DNA of 56,008 nucleotides, taken from contig JABGQJ010000001.1 of assembly GCA_018648945.1 (NCBI GenBank), positions 1 through 56,008 of the forward strand. Direction: 5' to 3'. This document shows positions 7,224-15,841 of this stretch, piece by piece. The notes beneath the pieces are model-generated. The model did no database searches. It saw only the letters and a program-made list of their open reading frames with translations, and was not told the DNA's origin. Source of the stretch: Victivallales bacterium (GTDB lineage: Bacteria; Verrucomicrobiota; Lentisphaeria; Oligosphaerales; Lenti-02). Every line of letters begins with the position of its first letter. The stretch's first letter is position 1. The position numbers and the translations under genes were made by a program.

Positions 7224-9875
7224 ATGGCTTCCTCTCCCCTAGAACCGTTGGCCGAGGGTGTGTTCCTTGGCGGATACCGCGTGGTGCGTCGACTGGCCGA
7301 GGGCCGGTTCTGGGACGTATACCTGGCCCGCGCCTCGACCACGCGGCGCGTGGTCGCGCTGAAGATCCTGCACGATGGACTCCCCGAGGAGCGCGTGCGG
7401 CGTTTCCTGCTCAAGGCCAAGGAACTGGCCGGTCTGGAACATCCGCACCTGGCTCGCGTGTTTGAGGCAGGCCGGGATTCCGGACGCGTGTTCCTCGCGC
7501 AGGAGCACGTTGAGGGGCCCCGGGGCCGGGCGTTGAGCATCGCCGATGAACTGCGCAACCACGGGGGGTGCCTGCCGGAGGATACGGTACGCCTGCGTGG
7601 TCGGCAGCTTTGGGAGGGATTGAGGGCGGCCCATGGCTTCCGGGACGAGGGGCTTGGCTGGGGAGGCGCGTTCCTTGAGGATGCGTTGTTGACTCCCCAG
7701 CATCGGGTGAAGCTGCTGGCTCCGGGGCTACGCCAGATCCTGGCGGGCGAGGAACCCGGCGGTCCGTCCGGGGTGGTGGCGGATACCCGTGGATTTGGCG
7801 AGTTCCTGCATGTGGCGCTGACCGGATGTCCAGCCGGCGACGAGCCACCGTCAGCGTCGGGTGCCCCGCGTGCCTGGGACCGGCTGGTTGGGGCGTGTCG
7901 GGGCGCTACGGTTGGCGCCCTGCCCGATGATCGAGCGATCTACGACGGCCTGATGACCGCCGGCAAACCTTCCCATCGCGGCAAATGGCTGATGGTCGCC
8001 GCCGCTGCCGTGGTCCTGGCAGCAGTGATTCCGGCAGCCATGCTGCTGCATACCCGGAGCCGACCGACGATCGAAGAGGTGGCCAAGGCGGCGACCGAAG
8101 AGGCGGCGGCCAGACAGGACCAGCAGGCGGCCACATTCCTCCTCGCAGCCGAGACAGCCATGGCCCGCATGGAGTTCGCCAAGGCGCGGGCTGTGGTGGG
8201 GCGCGTGTTGCAGAAGGCTCCCGGCAACGCCCGGGCCACCCGGCTGCTGCGTGATATTCAGGCCGCCGAGGGACTGGCTCGGGTTGGTGCCACGAAAAAC
8301 CGGGCGGAGGAGGCCTGGGCCCTGGTGCGGGATCTGCCTTCGGGGCAAGGGGTGGGAGACAAGCTGACAGAGGCCAAGCTGGCGCTGGACAAAGCGCGCC
8401 GGGGAATGGAGGACGGCCGGTTCGCCGACGCCAAGACCAGCTTCGAGAAGGTAGCCGCCATCGCCGAAGCCCTGCACAAAGCGGATATGGCTCGGGACTC
8501 CGCCGAGACGGCGCAGAGCCGGGCCATGACTGCGCGACAGGCGGCGTCGGCAGCCAATGCGGCTGAATTCGCAACCGCGACCTGGCAGGGCGCTGTACGG
8601 CTGAATGACGAGGGCCTCGCAGCCTTCGAGAAGGGCGGTTTCCCCAAGGCTGTGGCCCTGTGGCAACAGGCCGAGGGTGCCTTTGTGGAAGCGGAGAGGG
8701 AGTCGGAGGGACGACAGGCAGCGGAGAGTGCGAGAGACGCGTATGCGCGTCAACTCCAGGATGTGCGCGAGGCGGCGATCAAGGCGAAGCCAACGGCTCT
8801 TGCCGAGGCCGAGAAGAAGGGCCAAGCAGCCAAGCTTCTCCTCGGCAAGCGCGAGTGGCGCAGAGCGACCGAGGCCTGGCGCGATGGCAGCGCGATTCTG
8901 GCGAAGGCCTATGCCGAAGCGACCGAGGAGAAGCGGCAGCAGACCTATGCCGAAGCCCTGGCTCAGGGCAGGAAACTCTTCCAGGCAGGCAACTACGCGG
9001 GAGCCGAAAGTGCCTTTGCCCGGGCTCTGGCCGAGCCAGGCCGGGGAGGGGATGCGTTGGCCATGCAGCTCTACGAGAAGGCCCGTACCACACGCGTGGC
9101 CCGCGAGTCCGGCAAGGCTTGGCGCGCGGCCGATGGGAACCTTGTGTTCAACTCCGACTTTGAGAAAGGCAAGGACAAGGCGCCAGCAGGCTGGACCAAG
9201 CCGGACAATCTCACGGTCTATTGGGAGAAATCCGGTGTGAAGGGCATGTGCATCCGTATGGATACGGACGTGTACCGCAGCGAGTGGGAAGAACACCGCA
9301 AGCACCCGGACACACCCATGGTCAAAACGCCGACCACCGGCACCCGTTACAACACGGTCGGCGGCACGGCTGGCGTCGCGGTCTACAGCCGCCCCATTCC
9401 CGTGGAGCCGGACGGCTACTACTTGGTCGAGTTCGATGTCCGGGGCAAGGGTGAACCGTTCATGTTCATCAAGGGCTTCTGGAAATGCGGGCCGCAGGAT
9501 CTGCACAAGATGGGCAAAAAGATGTTCTTCAAGCCCTTCAAACCGGGACCGTCTTACTCGCTCATGGCGATGGGGACGAGCGGCGAGGAGAAACGCGATG
9601 CCCATCCCGGCGACTACATTCAGTGCTACCGGCGCCGGTTGGTGGCGCGGATTTCGAACCGGGAGGAGTGGCGGCATTTCAGGACGGTCCTCCACTTCGA
9701 GGCGGCGCGCCATATCGAGGTGGTCCTGCTGGAGCTGTACGCCTTCTGGCCGCCGGGGGACTTCTACTTCGACAACGTGAGAATGAAGCTGGTGACCAAG
9801 GCCGAGGCCGACGCGCACGAGGCTTGGAGAAAGAAGCTGGGAGCAGAGGCCAACTTCGGCACGTCGGTCAGATAG
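7224..9875 (+). CDS. Transmembrane pseudokinase B, paralogue of the preceding gene
   Basis: 883 residues. It has the same order as its neighbour: kinase fold (about 18-190), membrane helix (about 253-275), long Ala-rich helical stalk, and a C-terminal beta-sandwich from about 638 that matches the first protein (NSDFEKG, PAGW, RYNTVGG, HPGDYIQCYR, FYFDNVRM). Here the beta3 Lys is kept (VVALK, K47), but the glycine loop is damaged (LAEGRFWDVY), the C-helix Glu position appears to be Lys (FLLKAKELAGLEHPHL), the catalytic loop is GWGGAFLED and DFG is LAPG. It is thus degenerate at the sites where pseudokinase A is intact, and the reverse. Seven bases separate the two genes, so co-translation and a heteromeric complex are plausible. 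It is not expected to phosphorylate. Confidence 0.8.
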   Translation: MASSPLEPLAEGVFLGGYRVVRRLAEGRFWDVYLARASTTRRVVALKILHDGLPEERVRRFLLKAKELAGLEHPHLARVFEAGRDSGRVFLAQEHVEGPRGRALSIADELRNHGGCLPEDTVRLRGRQLWEGLRAAHGFRDEGLGWGGAFLEDALLTPQHRVKLLAPGLRQILAGEEPGGPSGVVADTRGFGEFLHVALTGCPAGDEPPSASGAPRAWDRLVGACRGATVGALPDDRAIYDGLMTAGKPSHRGKWLMVAAAAVVLAAVIPAAMLLHTRSRPTIEEVAKAATEEAAARQDQQAATFLLAAETAMARMEFAKARAVVGRVLQKAPGNARATRLLRDIQAAEGLARVGATKNRAEEAWALVRDLPSGQGVGDKLTEAKLALDKARRGMEDGRFADAKTSFEKVAAIAEALHKADMARDSAETAQSRAMTARQAASAANAAEFATATWQGAVRLNDEGLAAFEKGGFPKAVALWQQAEGAFVEAERESEGRQAAESARDAYARQLQDVREAAIKAKPTALAEAEKKGQAAKLLLGKREWRRATEAWRDGSAILAKAYAEATEEKRQQTYAEALAQGRKLFQAGNYAGAESAFARALAEPGRGGDALAMQLYEKARTTRVARESGKAWRAADGNLVFNSDFEKGKDKAPAGWTKPDNLTVYWEKSGVKGMCIRMDTDVYRSEWEEHRKHPDTPMVKTPTTGTRYNTVGGTAGVAVYSRPIPVEPDGYYLVEFDVRGKGEPFMFIKGFWKCGPQDLHKMGKKMFFKPFKPGPSYSLMAMGTSGEEKRDAHPGDYIQCYRRRLVARISNREEWRHFRTVLHFEAARHIEVVLLELYAFWPPGDFYFDNVRMKLVTKAEADAHEAWRKKLGAEANFGTSVR

Positions 9876-10151
9876 CGGTCAGGATGGAAGCTGAAGAGAG
9901 AGCTGAGAACGCGGTGTTCTGGCGGTGTGGTTGGAGAGACCTGTTCCCTGCATCCCACGGAGCGCAGCTTGGCTTCACCCGTTCCGCCGCAGGAGGCATG
10001 GCCTGGACCACTCACGCGCGCCCAGGCTACCAGCACGTTGGCACGGGACCGGCACTCAGGGTACATTCCTGGGGATTGGAGATCCTTCCCGCGTCCACCA
10101 CCACAGAGCTCATTGCTGGGCCGACACTTCCAGAACGAGGGGCAAAGACCA

Positions 10152-12263
10152 ATGAAGATGCTCAAGACTATCCTGATCCTGGCTGTCGTGGCCGGGCTGG
10201 TGTTTCTGGGGGTACATTTCGGGGGCCAGCATTTCGGTGGCGGCGGCGGCGGACCGGCCTTGGCCAGTAGCCTGCCGGCGGATACTCAGGCCTGGGTGAG
10301 CATCCAGGACGTGGATAGCTTGGCGACTGGACTAGGTGGCAAGGAATCGATGGAGGAGCTCTTCGACCTCTTTGGCGAACAGCCCGACTTTGTCGCGTTC
10401 CTGGACAAGTACATGGGTGAGAAAGCGAATGACAAGACGGCAGGCAAGCTCTTCAAGTGGTTGGCTGCTGTGAAGTCCGCGGATCTCGTCTTCCAGGGAG
10501 TGGGCATCCACGCAGGCCAGCCTGTGCCAGAGTTGGTCCTGATGCTGGACCTGCCCTCCCAGGAAGCCACCAGCAAAGCGATGAAGAAGCTGGGGAAGGT
10601 GTTCTCGGAGAAGAGCAAACACAAGGGAGCCGCGGTTCAGGAATTGACCAAGAAGCTGGCTGAGGAGATGGACGGAGTCACGCCATGCATTGCCAAGTTC
10701 AAGACCCGCCTGCTGTTCTCCATGGACCGGAAGACGCTGGAGGGAGGTCTGGACATGCTGCGCGACGGCAGCAAGGAGTCCCTGGCGAAGAGCAAGGCGT
10801 ATCGTCGGCTAACCAAGGACACCGGCACGTTCGGGACGTGCGCATGGTTGGGCTCCAGCCTTCTGGACGAGGTGCTTGACCTGGTGCCGAAGGATGAGCA
10901 GACAGAGGCCAGGAAGGCGCTGAGTGCATCGGGGCTGGATCAAGCCGAAGGGCTCTGGATGGCTGGTGATGCAGCGAAGGGGAAGACCTTGCTGCGCCTG
11001 GGCTTGAAGAAAGCAGGCAAGTTGGCGAAGACCTTCAGCCTGGCAGCCACAGACCGGAGCTTTGCCACGATTGCCCCAGACGATTCCTGGGTCGTCGCGT
11101 CCATCTCGATCGAAGATGGTGCAGCTCTCTGGGGGCGTCTCGACACGTACCTGAGTGAGGTGGCGCAGACCACTGGTGGAGCGAGAGGCCAGAACCAGTA
11201 CCGTCAAGGCATCGATGGCATGGAGCAGAACCTGGGAGTGGGGCCCAAGGATGTGTTCGCCATCCTGGCGGATCTCGGGGTCTGTGTGGGGGGCAAGGCG
11301 AACAGACCGACTTTTGCGGTGCTTGCCCGGGTAACGGACAAAGGGAAGGCCAAAGGCATTCTCGAGGGGCTCGCGAAGAAGATGGGTGCGCCATCTCAGC
11401 CCACCACCGTGAAGGGGAAGACAATCGAGACGCTCGGGGGATTCCTCTCCTATGCGATGATCGATGATGTGATCTGCTTCGGCGTTGGGGGGCCGGATGG
11501 GGTGAAGAAGGTGGTGGAGTCCCAAGCCGCCGGGAAGGTGGTGGGCAAGACGGCAGGCTACAAGTCTGTGGCCAAGCGCCTGCCGGAGAAGACCGCCGTC
11601 CGCCTCTACTACAACATCGGGAGTCAACTCGTTGCCATGGGCAAACAGGCGGGGCCGATGGCCGAGCTCCTCAAGAAGAAGAAGGCGGCGCGCGAAGCCA
11701 TGGTGATGGGCCTCGCGGTCCATGCTGAGAACGGCATCTTCGAGGCGACCCTCGCCACGCCACCCGCGGAAGTTGTCAGCGAACTGTACCCAGGCGGAAT
11801 GGTCGATGCGCTGCGCAAGGCGCGGGGCAAAGCCCGGTTGGTCAGTGATCTGGGCAACCTAAAGCAGCTCTCGCTTGGCATGATAATGTTCGCAGACGAC
11901 AACAATGGCAGCTTCCCCAAGGATCTCGGGGCGATCTGGACGTACGTGGGGAGTAGTGGGGCCGTATTCCGTTGCCCAGCATCCCGACGGTCTCCGCCGA
12001 AGAGTGCAGGGGCGGTGGCCCGTGGGGACTGCGACTACATCTACCTGAAGCCTGGTGTCAATCTCAACAGGATCAGGTCCTCCAGTCAGGAGCCCATCAT
12101 GATCACGCGTCCTGGGCTGCTGATGGACAACATGGTCAATGTGGCGTATGCGGATGGCCATGTGACGTCGCACTCTGTCAAGGCATTGGCCCCGCGTGTG
12201 CGTGCCTCTCTGGAGAAGCACCATGGCCGTGGCTGGTTGCGCAAGCTGAAGGCGAAGAAGTAG
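10152..12263 (+). CDS. Exported DUF3352-like protein with a prepilin-type H-X9-DG-like tail
   Basis: 703 residues from ATG 10152 (GAGGGG about ten bases upstream). MKMLKTILILAVVAGLVFLGV is a signal anchor, followed by Gly-rich HFGGGGGG. The main body (LPADTQAWVSIQDVDSL, then repeated alpha/beta units) resembles the poorly known secreted DUF3352-type proteins of planctomycetes. From about residue 563 the sequence changes to NLKQLSLGMIMFADDNNGSFP and ends with NVAYADGHV, which is the C-terminal half of the prepilin-like H-X9-DG family; the His position itself is Met. The prepilin N-terminal methylation motif is absent, so the tail is probably used as a domain and not as a pilin. It follows the pseudokinase pair after 276 bases in which I see no gene, and it may belong to the same export or envelope module. 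Confidence 0.75.
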   Translation: MKMLKTILILAVVAGLVFLGVHFGGQHFGGGGGGPALASSLPADTQAWVSIQDVDSLATGLGGKESMEELFDLFGEQPDFVAFLDKYMGEKANDKTAGKLFKWLAAVKSADLVFQGVGIHAGQPVPELVLMLDLPSQEATSKAMKKLGKVFSEKSKHKGAAVQELTKKLAEEMDGVTPCIAKFKTRLLFSMDRKTLEGGLDMLRDGSKESLAKSKAYRRLTKDTGTFGTCAWLGSSLLDEVLDLVPKDEQTEARKALSASGLDQAEGLWMAGDAAKGKTLLRLGLKKAGKLAKTFSLAATDRSFATIAPDDSWVVASISIEDGAALWGRLDTYLSEVAQTTGGARGQNQYRQGIDGMEQNLGVGPKDVFAILADLGVCVGGKANRPTFAVLARVTDKGKAKGILEGLAKKMGAPSQPTTVKGKTIETLGGFLSYAMIDDVICFGVGGPDGVKKVVESQAAGKVVGKTAGYKSVAKRLPEKTAVRLYYNIGSQLVAMGKQAGPMAELLKKKKAAREAMVMGLAVHAENGIFEATLATPPAEVVSELYPGGMVDALRKARGKARLVSDLGNLKQLSLGMIMFADDNNGSFPKDLGAIWTYVGSSGAVFRCPASRRSPPKSAGAVARGDCDYIYLKPGVNLNRIRSSSQEPIMITRPGLLMDNMVNVAYADGHVTSHSVKALAPRVRASLEKHHGRGWLRKLKAKK

Positions 12264-12287
12264 GGGGCAGGGGAGGTCCGCTATCGC

Positions 12288-14660
12288 CTAGCTGCATTCC
12301 GTATCGATGCCAAGCAGTTCCGCCAGTTTGCGGCTGAGTTGGGACATATCCACGGGCTTGGGAATTAGCCCGCTGGCACCCTCCCGCAACATGGTGTGCA
12401 CATCCGGGTGGTTGCCGAACCCGGAGATGGCCAGCGCGGGCAGATCGGGCCGGATCTGGCGGAGCGCGCGGTAGGTGTCAAGCCCACCCATGCCAGGCAT
12501 GGCCACGTCCAGGATCGCGACGTCCACCGTGTCAGGCGACTGTGTGAGCACGCGAACCGCATCCCTGCCAGTCTCGCAGTCGGTGACTCGGTAGCCGAGA
12601 TCCCGAAGCATGTCCCGGAGCAGAATGCGGAGCAGCGTCTCGTCATCCACCAGCAGAAGATGCCCCGTGCCGCGGATCGGCTCGGGAGGAGGCAGCGCGG
12701 TGGCCTTGGCCGGGGCCGTGCAGACCGGGAGGAAGATGTTGAATGTGGTCCCGTGACCAGGCCGGCTCTCCACCTCGATGGCTCCCGTGTGGTCGTTCAC
12801 CGTGCCGTAGACGGCAGCCAAGCCAAGCCCCGTTCCCTTGCCCATGGGCTTGGTGGTGAAGAACGGTTCAAAGATGCGCTCCCGGGTCTTCGCATCCATC
12901 CCGGTACCCGTATCGCTCACCGAGAGGCGGATGTAGGTGCCCGGAGAAAGCTCGCCCTCGTGGAGCAACTGCAGGCACTGTACCGCATCGAGGTAAAGGC
13001 ACTCGGTGGCAACGGTGATGGCCCCGTGCCCGGACATGGCATCGCGAGCGTTGAGGGCAAGGTTGAGCAGCGAACTGCTGATCTGTGAGGGGTCGCCCAG
13101 GACCATCGAGCAATCTGCCTGCAGCATTCTCAGGACCCGGATACGGCTGCCGAGAGTGGGATCCAGCATCGCCAGAGACTCGCGGAGGACGTGATGCAGG
13201 TCAAAGACCTCGCGCTTGGGTGAGCCGTGACGCGAGAAGTCCAGGAGTTTCTGCGTCAAGTCCGCTGTCCGCCTCGCGCCGGTGTGCAGCATGTCCGCGT
13301 ACCGGCTCAGTTGCTCCCGGCTCAATCTGTCCTTCTTGAGGCTGTCCACGAAGAAGAGGACATTGGCCAACTGGTTGTTGAACTCATGGGCAACCCCTCC
13401 GGCGAGCTGTCCAAGGGAACGCATGCGTTCGGATCGTTGCAGGCGCACCTGCAACTGCCGGTGCTCTTCCTCCGAGCGTTTCTGAGCTGAGATGTCCGAA
13501 GCGGTTCCGTGGATGAGCAGTTCAGTCCCGGGTGCGCGAGTGGACTGGATTTCCAGACCAACCCAGATGACCTGTCCATCCCGGCCCACGCAGCGAATCT
13601 CCTCCTGTACCCGGGCATCCTCCTCGAGGAGAGTCGTGACAATGTCGTAGGCGCGACCGAGGTCGTCTGGGTGGATGAACTGGTGGAATCCGTCCGCGCC
13701 GCAGGCCAGCAACTCTGCAGGTTGGCAGACGACCTCCTCCAGGCGAGGGGAGATGAATGCACTGCGGATGTCGCCATCCTGCCCGAGCCGGAAACTGAAC
13801 ACTCCGACAGGTAGTGACCGGACCAGTCGCTCGTAGTTGGCCTGGGCTTCCGCGAGGCGTTGAGCCATGAGCCGTGGCGCGGTGATGTCGCGAACTATGC
13901 AGCAGGCCAGGCCCAGGCCATGGGGAGTCACCCGGGCCTCGAAATGGAGATCGCTGTCATCGGTTCGGCGGCTGTAGGTGAAGGTCTGCATCTCCTGCTT
14001 GTCAATGGCCCGCCGAATGCAGGCCAGAAGACTGTCGGCGAGTTCCAGTGGCAGGACTTCCCGGACGTTCCTGCCGAGAAGCTGTTCGGCGGGCGCTACA
14101 AGATGCTCCGGGCGGGGGGCCGAGCAGTCAATGATGTTGCCGTCGTAATCCTGCACGAAGAGAAGATCAGGGACCGCTTTTAGGAGCAGTTCGTTGCGAA
14201 GGCGGCTGGCGACCAGTTGCTCGGCAAGTTCCTTCTGTTCGCTGATATCGATGTGTGTGCCAAGGACGCGAAGCGGTCTGCCATCCGGGGCGTACTCGAC
14301 AACTCGCCCCCGGCTCAGCATCCAGCGCCAGGAACCATTCGCGGCCCGCAGACGCAGTTCTTGCCGGTAGTGGGGCGTTTCCCCAGACAGATGCCGCTCA
14401 TAGGCTGCCCTGGTGACGGCCAGATCATCGGGGTGCACCACGGAGAACCAGGCGCTTGGCGTGCCGGGTTGCGGGAAGTCGCCGGTAGTGTAGCCAAGAG
14501 ACTGGAGCCAGCTCTCGCTCAGATGCGAGATCCCCTGCTGGAGGTCGTCTTCCCAGACCCCGTCGCTGGTCGCGTCGAGGAAGGTCCGGGCATCGCCTTC
14601 CGGCAACCCGATGCCCTGGTGCGTGGTCAGATCTCTGGTTTTCGCTTGGCCGGAAGCCAT
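12288..14660 (-). CDS. Hybrid sensor histidine kinase: three PAS domains, kinase, receiver
   Basis: 790 residues without membrane helices, so it senses a cytoplasmic signal. Three PAS-type domains lie in the first half (the first and third end in [10 protein letters not shown] and [10 protein letters not shown], the usual PAC ends). The H-box is [12 protein letters not shown], the N-box [10 protein letters not shown], the G boxes DTGTGM and [10 protein letters not shown] receiver domain follows with LLVDDE, the phospho-acceptor Asp in [11 protein letters not shown] and the Lys in IPKPVD. The HEFNNQL H-box is typical of the family often found with metabolic or light/redox sensing. No separate response regulator is next to it. 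It converges on the gene ending at 12263 with 24 bases between them. Its own promoter is at 14701-14729. Confidence 0.93.
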   Translation of the reverse strand: MASGQAKTRDLTTHQGIGLPEGDARTFLDATSDGVWEDDLQQGISHLSESWLQSLGYTTGDFPQPGTPSAWFSVVHPDDLAVTRAAYERHLSGETPHYRQELRLRAANGSWRWMLSRGRVVEYAPDGRPLRVLGTHIDISEQKELAEQLVASRLRNELLLKAVPDLLFVQDYDGNIIDCSAPRPEHLVAPAEQLLGRNVREVLPLELADSLLACIRRAIDKQEMQTFTYSRRTDDSDLHFEARVTPHGLGLACCIVRDITAPRLMAQRLAEAQANYERLVRSLPVGVFSFRLGQDGDIRSAFISPRLEEVVCQPAELLACGADGFHQFIHPDDLGRAYDIVTTLLEEDARVQEEIRCVGRDGQVIWVGLEIQSTRAPGTELLIHGTASDISAQKRSEEEHRQLQVRLQRSERMRSLGQLAGGVAHEFNNQLANVLFFVDSLKKDRLSREQLSRYADMLHTGARRTADLTQKLLDFSRHGSPKREVFDLHHVLRESLAMLDPTLGSRIRVLRMLQADCSMVLGDPSQISSSLLNLALNARDAMSGHGAITVATECLYLDAVQCLQLLHEGELSPGTYIRLSVSDTGTGMDAKTRERIFEPFFTTKPMGKGTGLGLAAVYGTVNDHTGAIEVESRPGHGTTFNIFLPVCTAPAKATALPPPEPIRGTGHLLLVDDETLLRILLRDMLRDLGYRVTDCETGRDAVRVLTQSPDTVDVAILDVAMPGMGGLDTYRALRQIRPDLPALAISGFGNHPDVHTMLREGASGLIPKPVDMSQLSRKLAELLGIDTECS

Positions 14661-14700
14661 GCTCTGGGTGCCCTAATGTGCCGCTGTCAGAAGCCGAGTG

Positions 14701-14729
14701 ATCTTACCACCATTCGCCGCTGCGGTCAA
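14701..14729 (-). promoter_or_regulatory. Sigma70-type promoter for the hybrid histidine kinase
   Basis: On the minus strand TTGACC (14729-14724) and TAAGAT (14706-14701) are separated by exactly 17 bases. Each box matches five of six consensus bases. Transcription would start near 14694, giving a leader of about 34 bases before the ATG at 14660. The region is the divergent gap shared with the ZIP transporter gene. Confidence 0.6.
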
Positions 14730-14887
14730 CCGCTTGGCGAAAGGGAAGGAGGGAATCCGCAGGCAAGTCCCCGTTCGGGCGCTGAAACTCCCAGGCTATC
14801 ATGCACACTAACTAGCAACCCTCTGGGCCTCGTCAGGGCCTGAAAGAGGCGGGATACACGAGAACAGGTACCGGAGGCACGACGAGC

Positions 14888-15703
14888 ATGGATGTCATCG
14901 TGGAATGGTTCAAAGGACTTTCGCCAGTCGTGCAGGCTCTGTGCGGAACTCTGTTCACCTGGGGGGTGACGGCATTGGGTGCCGCGCTGGTCTTCTTCTT
15001 CCGCACGATCAACCGGAAGTTCCTGGATGGGATGCTGGGGTTCGCGGCCGGCGTGATGATTGCCGCCAGCTACTGGTCCCTGCTGGCACCTGCGATCGAG
15101 CTCTCGGAAGGAGGTCCCGTGCCAATCTGGCTGCCGGCCCTGATCGGCTTCCTGGGTGGCGGCGCGTTCCTCCGCCTGGTGGATGCCTATCTGCCGCACA
15201 TACACCTGTTCTCGGATGAGCCCGAGGGAATGAAGACCTCTTGGCGGCGCAGCGTGCTGTTGGTGACCGCCATTACGCTGCACAACATCCCAGAGGGCCT
15301 GGCCGTCGGGGTCGCGTTTGGTGCCGTCGCCGTCGGCTACGAAGGGTTTACGCTTGGGGCGGCGGTGGCGCTGGCCATCGGGATTGGCATTCAGAACTTC
15401 CCGGAGGGGGCGGCGGTCTCGGTGCCATTGCGGCGGGAGGGCTTCAGCCGACTGCGAGCCTTCTGGTACGGGCAACTGTCCGGCATGGTCGAGCCCATCG
15501 CCGGCGTGATCGGTGCCGCTGCGGTCGTCCTCTGCCGGCCGATTCTGCCGTACGCGCTGGCCTTCGCGGCGGGCGCGATGATCTTTGTCGTGATCGAGGA
15601 ACTCATCCCGGAATCGCAGCAGGGAGGGAACACGGACTTCGCCACCATGGGCGGAATGTTGGGGTTCGCCGTGATGATGACTCTTGACGTTGCCTTGGGT
15701 TGA
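14888..15703 (+). CDS. ZIP-family divalent metal transporter
   Basis: 271 residues with about eight hydrophobic helices. The paired metal-binding motifs of the ZIP family are present: [14 protein letters not shown] in one helix and [13 protein letters not shown] in the next, the second with Gln in place of the first His. It should carry Zn2+ or a similar ion (Fe, Mn) into the cytoplasm, in the GufA/ZupT branch. GGAGG ten bases upstream of ATG 14888 supports the start. It is divergent from the histidine kinase and is not linked to an obvious metal regulator. Ion specificity cannot be read from the sequence. Confidence 0.9.
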   Translation: MDVIVEWFKGLSPVVQALCGTLFTWGVTALGAALVFFFRTINRKFLDGMLGFAAGVMIAASYWSLLAPAIELSEGGPVPIWLPALIGFLGGGAFLRLVDAYLPHIHLFSDEPEGMKTSWRRSVLLVTAITLHNIPEGLAVGVAFGAVAVGYEGFTLGAAVALAIGIGIQNFPEGAAVSVPLRREGFSRLRAFWYGQLSGMVEPIAGVIGAAAVVLCRPILPYALAFAAGAMIFVVIEELIPESQQGGNTDFATMGGMLGFAVMMTLDVALG

Positions 15704-15841
15704 GGGTGGTATATGCGCCGCAGGGCACTACTGTAACGATCTTTGCATTGCTGGGCGTGACATCACTCTGATACCCGCTTTTCTGCGATGAATGTTGATG
15801 TTGGCTGCATCTCCCGATGCGGGCCATAAAGGACAGTGCTT

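Noticed and set aside
7851..9818. 655-residue minus-strand frame opposite pseudokinase B
   Set aside because: Antisense to a gene with clear paralogy and domain structure; Leu/Arg/His-rich and without motifs.
9876..10151. Short frames in the 276-base gap before the DUF3352-like gene
   Set aside because: Arg/Pro/Gly-rich frames without start sites; probably leader or untranslated DNA.
14750..14830. Possible tRNA-like segment with GTTCGG in the divergent gap
   Set aside because: No matching acceptor stem or anticodon arm could be folded around it.
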